From: Erythrobasidium yunnanense
Lineage: Eukaryota; Basidiomycota; Cystobasidiomycetes; Erythrobasidiales; Erythrobasidiaceae
Reading direction: 5' to 3'
Assembly (NCBI GenBank): GCA_001600175.1
Contig: BCJC01000001.1
Span: 2,155,652-2,219,651, forward strand
DNA: 64,000 nucleotides
The position numbers were made by a program, and so were the translations under genes. Shown one piece after another: positions 60,201 to 64,000 of this stretch (position 1 is its first letter; each line of letters opens with the position of its first letter). The notes beneath the pieces were generated by a model, which worked only from the letters and a program-made list of their open reading frames with translations, ran no database searches and was not told where the DNA came from.

Positions 60201-61985
60201 TCAAGTAGGAGCGGGTGAGCATACGGAGGTTCATCTCGTCTCCGTCAAAATCTGCGTTGTAGGGTGTACAGACACACTCGTTCATGCGGAACGTTCTCCA
60301 TGGACGGATCTTGGCCCGATGCGACATGATAGAAAGCTGTATGTTTGTCAGCATAGTTGACTTTGTTGATGGAGAGCACTTACCTTGTGCAGACTCGGTT
60401 GCCGATTGAACAGCACTACGTCTCCGTCTCGTAAATGGCGATCCACTACATCTCCCACCGCCAATTGATTGGCTATCTCCTCTCTCTTGCCGAACTTTAG
60501 GTAGCGCTTGAAACCCCCAGAAGCAGCCACAGTACAGAAGTTGGCTCCTGGCCATGTATCGCATCCGTTGATGACTGCTTTCCTCAAGGCATCGATATTA
60601 TGCGGAGTCACTCGATCTGGGTAAGTGAGGACTTTCGCAACTCGCTGTGGTACGGCTACTTCGTCAATCTTGAGATTGGGATCCGGTGAAATGACGGTTC
60701 GACCAGAGAAATCGACACGCTTTCCTGACAGATTGCCTCTGAAACGTCCTTGTTTGCCCTTCAACCGTTGACAGAGACCTCGGATAGGCTTTTGTCCTTT
60801 GTCCGACGCAATACCGGGTGTTTCAGCGTTGATGTACATCGCTACCGCTAATTGCAGGAATTCCCATTGTTCCTGCTCAAATGCTCAGCGGGAGGCTCTT
60901 TTTAGACGGTATCTTGAGCTTACCATCAAAGATTGCGTCGCGACACCTTTTGACAGTCCAGTTTTGATAATTGCATTGACCAAAATGATCTCAGTCAGTT
61001 TAATGGTAAGATCGTCTTCGTTTCTGCAAGCCAGCGTCAGCAGGAGAAGCTTGAACATGCCTTTTTCACGCACGTAGCTGCTTCTTGTGCGACTGAAGGT
61101 CGAATACAGACAGGTGGCACAGACAGGTATTGCCAGATGAACTCTTCAGGTCGCCCGACAGCAGGATCCAGTCCAAGCAGTTCGCAATCTACCGCTGTAA
61201 TTTGCTTGAACAGATTCAATGCCTTCAATGGATTCATATCTTCTTGCGCCTTGTGGATATGCGGTGCGATCTCCCTCATCTCGGTAGCAGCATGCTTGAA
61301 GGTGTCTTCAAACGCCATTCGCTGAGGTACCATCTTCTTTCCCCTGTACTTCTCATGAATAATCTTGAGTGCTCCAACCTTCTTGATAGTTCCATTGAGC
61401 GAGCCGCAGTATGGACAATGTGTGACTTTGCGACAGGCTGTATTGACTCGCTTCGCAAGAGCTGTTCTTTGGACGTTTTCCAGATGCGGCTTGCGGAAGA
61501 GCTTGAGGAAGTGTCTACGCGATTCTTCATCTAGCAGGACTCGCGAGCAGGTCTGCAACGCAATGTCTTAGATTGGCCTTGCGTAAATTGCTGTCACAAT
61601 ACCTTGCAGATCCCTTGCAGCATAGCTATAACCATCTTGAAGTAGCCAATGTGGAAGACTGGCAATACGAGCCTGATGTACGAGTAATGCCCAACACAGT
61701 CTGCCATTTTCTGCCCGCAAGTGTCGCATGAAGCCGACTTGTCGGAGGTTCCCTGGGCAAGGCCTTAGCTAGAGCATTGGCTATAGTTATTGTATGTACC
61801 AGTCTTCTATCGAGGACACCATTCTTTGCCGGAAGTCGTTCAGCCCCTACTCCTCCAGGCTGATAGAGGTCTCTTTGGTTTGCTTCGAATTCTGATATTG
61901 CAACAATCTCTTGCGGCGACAGGATCCCAAACTGGATGTACTTGATGCGCTTAGGAGCGGTGTCTGTGACAATCTCCTTCGCCAT
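57278..61985 (-). CDS. RPO31: RNA polymerase III largest subunit Rpc1 (Rpo31)
   Basis: The start is at 61985 ([23 protein letters not shown]). The frame stays open 60 codons further upstream, but the sequence there belongs to an inverted repeat. Rpc1 carries the Mg2+-binding [10 protein letters not shown] motif (about 60250). Other hallmarks are the clamp zinc site [19 protein letters not shown] and the [14 protein letters not shown] zinc pair that marks Pol [19 protein letters not shown] belongs to the foot and cleft region after the bridge helix. The C-terminus reads [13 protein letters not shown], expected for the subunit, then ends at 57278. At least nine introns are present. With the Pol III core it transcribes tRNA, 5S rRNA and U6 genes. 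The last 15 residues differ from the usual GTGLFKLL end, so the final exon could be different. Confidence 0.92.
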
Positions 61986-62078
61986 GATGGCGATCTGAAG
62001 GAGTGCTAAAGAAGTCAAGGCAAAACGAGATCCTTCGTCGAGATTATCTGCCGCTAGGACGTTCTCTATTGTGAGGAT

Positions 62079-62348
62079 ATGATACAAAGAAGCATTACCC
62101 TCGCCTCTCAAATCGTTTGCACATGCCATTACCATCGACCTATACTGCTGCTCCAGTCCGAGCACTGACCAACTAATTCAACACCAAAGACCCTGCTCGT
62201 TGACAGAAGCCCCTCTTCACTACCAAAATCCCTGTCTTCACCTTCCTTGACCAAGCGAATGCTGGGTGAACTGGAGCAGCAGTATAGATCGACAGTAATG
62301 GCAGACGCGAACAATCTGAGAGGCGAGGGTAATGCTTCTTCATATCAT
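62079..62348. repeat. Inverted repeat with coding-like arms in the Pol III subunit promoter
   Basis: The left arm (62079-62156, read on the minus strand) and right arm (62271-62348, read on the plus strand) are each 78 bases. They match at 67 of 78 positions by hand count, without gaps, across a 114-base spacer. Both arms read the same frame: LEQQYRSMVMACANDLRG (minus) and LEQQYRSTVMADANNLRG (plus), each followed by EGNAS and then SYH or LYH. Differences fall largely at changed codons, so neither is a recent perfect palindrome. The source gene is unknown to me. The arms lie immediately upstream of the Rpc1 start. Confidence 0.75.
62157..62270. other. Spacer of the inverted repeat, protein-like plus-strand frame
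   Basis: In the plus direction a frame without stops runs through the spacer (NSTPKTLLVDRSPSSLPK) into the right arm and then to a possible GT splice donor near 62362. It looks like part of an exon of a disordered-plus-coiled-coil protein. It may be a fragment of a gene elsewhere in the genome. Confidence 0.35.
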
Positions 62349-63135
62349 CTTCATGAAATACAGGTCATATTCACAAAACATAAATCATTACAGCATCAAA
62401 TGCTATGACGAAGTGTTTTACGGGCTAATGAACTTCTGAAAACTCGTAGGCGACGCATCTATCATTATAAACGAATACTTATACGCTCACGCTTGTAGAG
62501 CAGCCTAATATGCTTCGGCTTCAGATACACATACTCTTGGTCTTACTGGAGCATGAAATCCCGTTGGTCTAAGAATAAGCTTGTCGTACATTGAAGCGAT
62601 CAGACAATGAGGATGTCAGAGGGTTTACAGAGGGTTTACAAAGGGTTTAGAGAGTGACGAATACAGACAAAGTGCTTCCGGCCTCTGGACAACCCTTGTC
62701 GAGCCCGAAAGGCAGCTGGCAATCAGGCCGCCAAACCTTTTCGGCTCACACAAGCTTGTAACAGCCTATGTATAGTATTCCTTGCGCGTAGGTGTAAGAT
62801 TAGCTTAGCCGATATGGATAAAACAGCTGCCTATAGGACCTACAATCAAGATAGCCCAGGCACTCGGCTGAGGGTACGAGATCTCTCAGGCTGAGCTGAA
62901 CGTTCTGTACAAGTGTAGCAGCGATGCAGCAACAGCATCAGGCATGCGGCAAGCAGAGGCAGACGAATGCGGCGAAAAAAGAAAGTTCCGACCAGGGTTC
63001 CTCATCAGGCACCTCGGATCTTGCCAGCCGCAGCAAAAGGATGCCTCAGTACTGGTTTGAACAGTAGACCTCACCATAGCAACGTAGATTACGAGTGGCA
63101 CTTTTTTTCACCGTTTATCAGCTCCCTGTGCACAG
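62349..63135. other. Intergenic region with short GGGTTTA-type repeats
   Basis: Three short direct repeats (AGGGTTTACA, AGGGTTTACA, AGGGTTTAGA) lie at about 62620-62655. No gene is supported in this stretch. Confidence 0.35.
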
Positions 63136-63187
63136 AAAATAGTAGAGGATCTACTAACCGCTCTACCACTGAGCTACGAAGGCACTT
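63136..63187 (-). tRNA. tRNA 5'-half-like pseudogene
   Basis: On the minus strand the sequence GCCTTCGTAGCTCAGTGG is followed by TAGAGCG. This matches an acceptor strand, an internal Pol III A box (TAGCTCAGTGG) and the D stem-loop (GCTC with GAGC). A possible anticodon arm follows (TAGTA and TAC TA pairing), but its loop lacks the usual U33, and no B box (GGTTCGA-type) is found within 100 bases downstream. It is probably a truncated tRNA fragment or a short tRNA-derived element, not a working gene. Confidence 0.35.
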
Positions 63188-63793
63188 TCGCACGTGTAGT
63201 GTGCTCGCATGATGCGCGCTGCTGCTGCAAGTCGTAAACATTCTGTCTTTTATCCGGCTCCGTTCCGGAGTCTTCCAAGCGCTTTAGCAAAGCCAATATC
63301 GCTGTTTGCCGCTTCTAATCTACTAAATATGAATTGCACACCGCTAATCTACCTACAGTCTTTTCCTGGACATCCCCAGACGCATATTGACTGAGATAGG
63401 GCTTTTCTCGCCGGACCTCTTTGCTCAACACAGAAACGCTCGCAGACCTCCCCGAAAGCGATGAACGTGATGTTCAGCATCCCAAACAACCGTACACCAA
63501 GCCGCGAAGCTCTTGACCGTCTTGCTGCCTCGCTGTCGGCCACGCAAATCGGTCGAACACGTCAAAAGCCGCTCAGACTGCTCGCAACGAGAAATCCTTT
63601 CTACACGTTATCCTTCCAGTCTAATCAACAGCATCTACATACTCAAATAGCTTGTACTCAAGCTTTTGGGAACAAGGAGGTTTTTCAGCCCGTACCTGGC
63701 TCATCACCAACGGTCGATCGGGAATGAGCCGGCTCCGTGACAGCTAGTTCAGTCATTTCCACGGCACGACATAGGCTGAAACGCTCGGCAAGC

Positions 63794-64000
63794 ATGGCAA
63801 CGATCGTCACTGAGTCTCCTCAGCCTCTCCTCAGCCTAGCTTACAGTAAGGGCGACTGGCTGACCATCCTTCACCGCTGGCTTCACTTCTACATCAGTGT
63901 TCCAGACAAGACTGGCCCTCTACTTGTAGTTACACACAGACATGCAGGGACGCACTCAATTACATTCACGCTACATCTCTACGAAACACCCGAAAACTAC
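63794..64000 (+). CDS. Partial gene running off the right edge
   Basis: From ATG at 63794 the frame is open for 69 codons to the last base of the window (MATIVTESPQPLLSLAYS...). The composition is protein-like, with LTILHRWLHFYISVPDK and LLVVTHRHAGTHSITF. The frame is incomplete, so no family can be named. It may be a hydrolase-like or membrane-associated protein, but that is a guess only. Confidence 0.45.
   Translation, partial: MATIVTESPQPLLSLAYSKGDWLTILHRWLHFYISVPDKTGPLLVVTHRHAGTHSITFTLHLYETPENY

Noticed and set aside
61986-62165. N-terminal extension of Rpc1 by 60 residues
   Set aside because: The frame is open, but MAKEIV...[11 protein letters not shown] is the usual family start, and the upstream sequence belongs to the inverted repeat.
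63461-63727. 88-codon plus-strand frame near the right edge
   Set aside because: No domain, no splice context, and composition like non-coding DNA in this window.

Overview
The window looks like nuclear DNA from a basidiomycete yeast or filamentous basidiomycete. Genes are dense and on both strands. Most are split by short GT-AG introns of about 45-75 bases with CTRAC/CTRAY-like branch sites, and base composition is near 50% G+C. Ugo1, Vfa1, Npl4 and a fungal-type Rat1 with a zinc knuckle are fungal gene types. A Pucciniomycotina-like genome of the Mixia type is my best guess, but that is inference and was not searched. I see no prophage, bacterial operon, CRISPR array or intact transposon.

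Layout. 1-4.65 kb: a minus-strand tandem array of three paralogous orphan genes (only the middle copy has an uninterrupted frame) interleaved with an intact DUF2256/DUF3253 gene and a broken copy of its 3' half. 4.8-13.5 kb: an FHA-domain protein, MCM3, a serine-rich orphan and Ugo1. 13.5-20 kb: an orphan multi-exon gene behind a TATA box and repeated upstream motifs, then three paralogous genes for small secreted six-cysteine proteins. 20.6-29.3 kb: a caprin-like RGG protein, the exportin CSE1 and a ketopantoate reductase-like protein. 29.7-34.1 kb: three minus-strand genes for disordered proteins, two of them sharing an aromatic C-terminus. 34.2-40.2 kb: an EXPERA/TMEM97 protein, an F-box-like protein, DRG1/Rbg1 divergent from a Nudix hydrolase, and ATG12. 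40.5-45.8 kb: two F-box/LRR-like paralogues flanking a DUF2235 hydrolase. 46.2-56.5 kb: NPL4, RAT1, glutathione-dependent formaldehyde dehydrogenase and VFA1. 57.3-62 kb: the largest subunit of RNA polymerase III. 62-64 kb: an inverted repeat, a tRNA 5'-half-like piece and a gene that runs off the right edge.

Most genes are conserved housekeeping functions: replication, nuclear transport, RNA decay, Pol III transcription, autophagy and Cdc48 cofactors. The accessory material is the tandem orphan array, the secreted-protein trio, the F-box pair and the inverted repeat by the Pol III gene. Exon joins were worked out by eye from splice signals, reading phase and family alignment from memory. Phase was checked arithmetically for many genes, but no transcript evidence was available.
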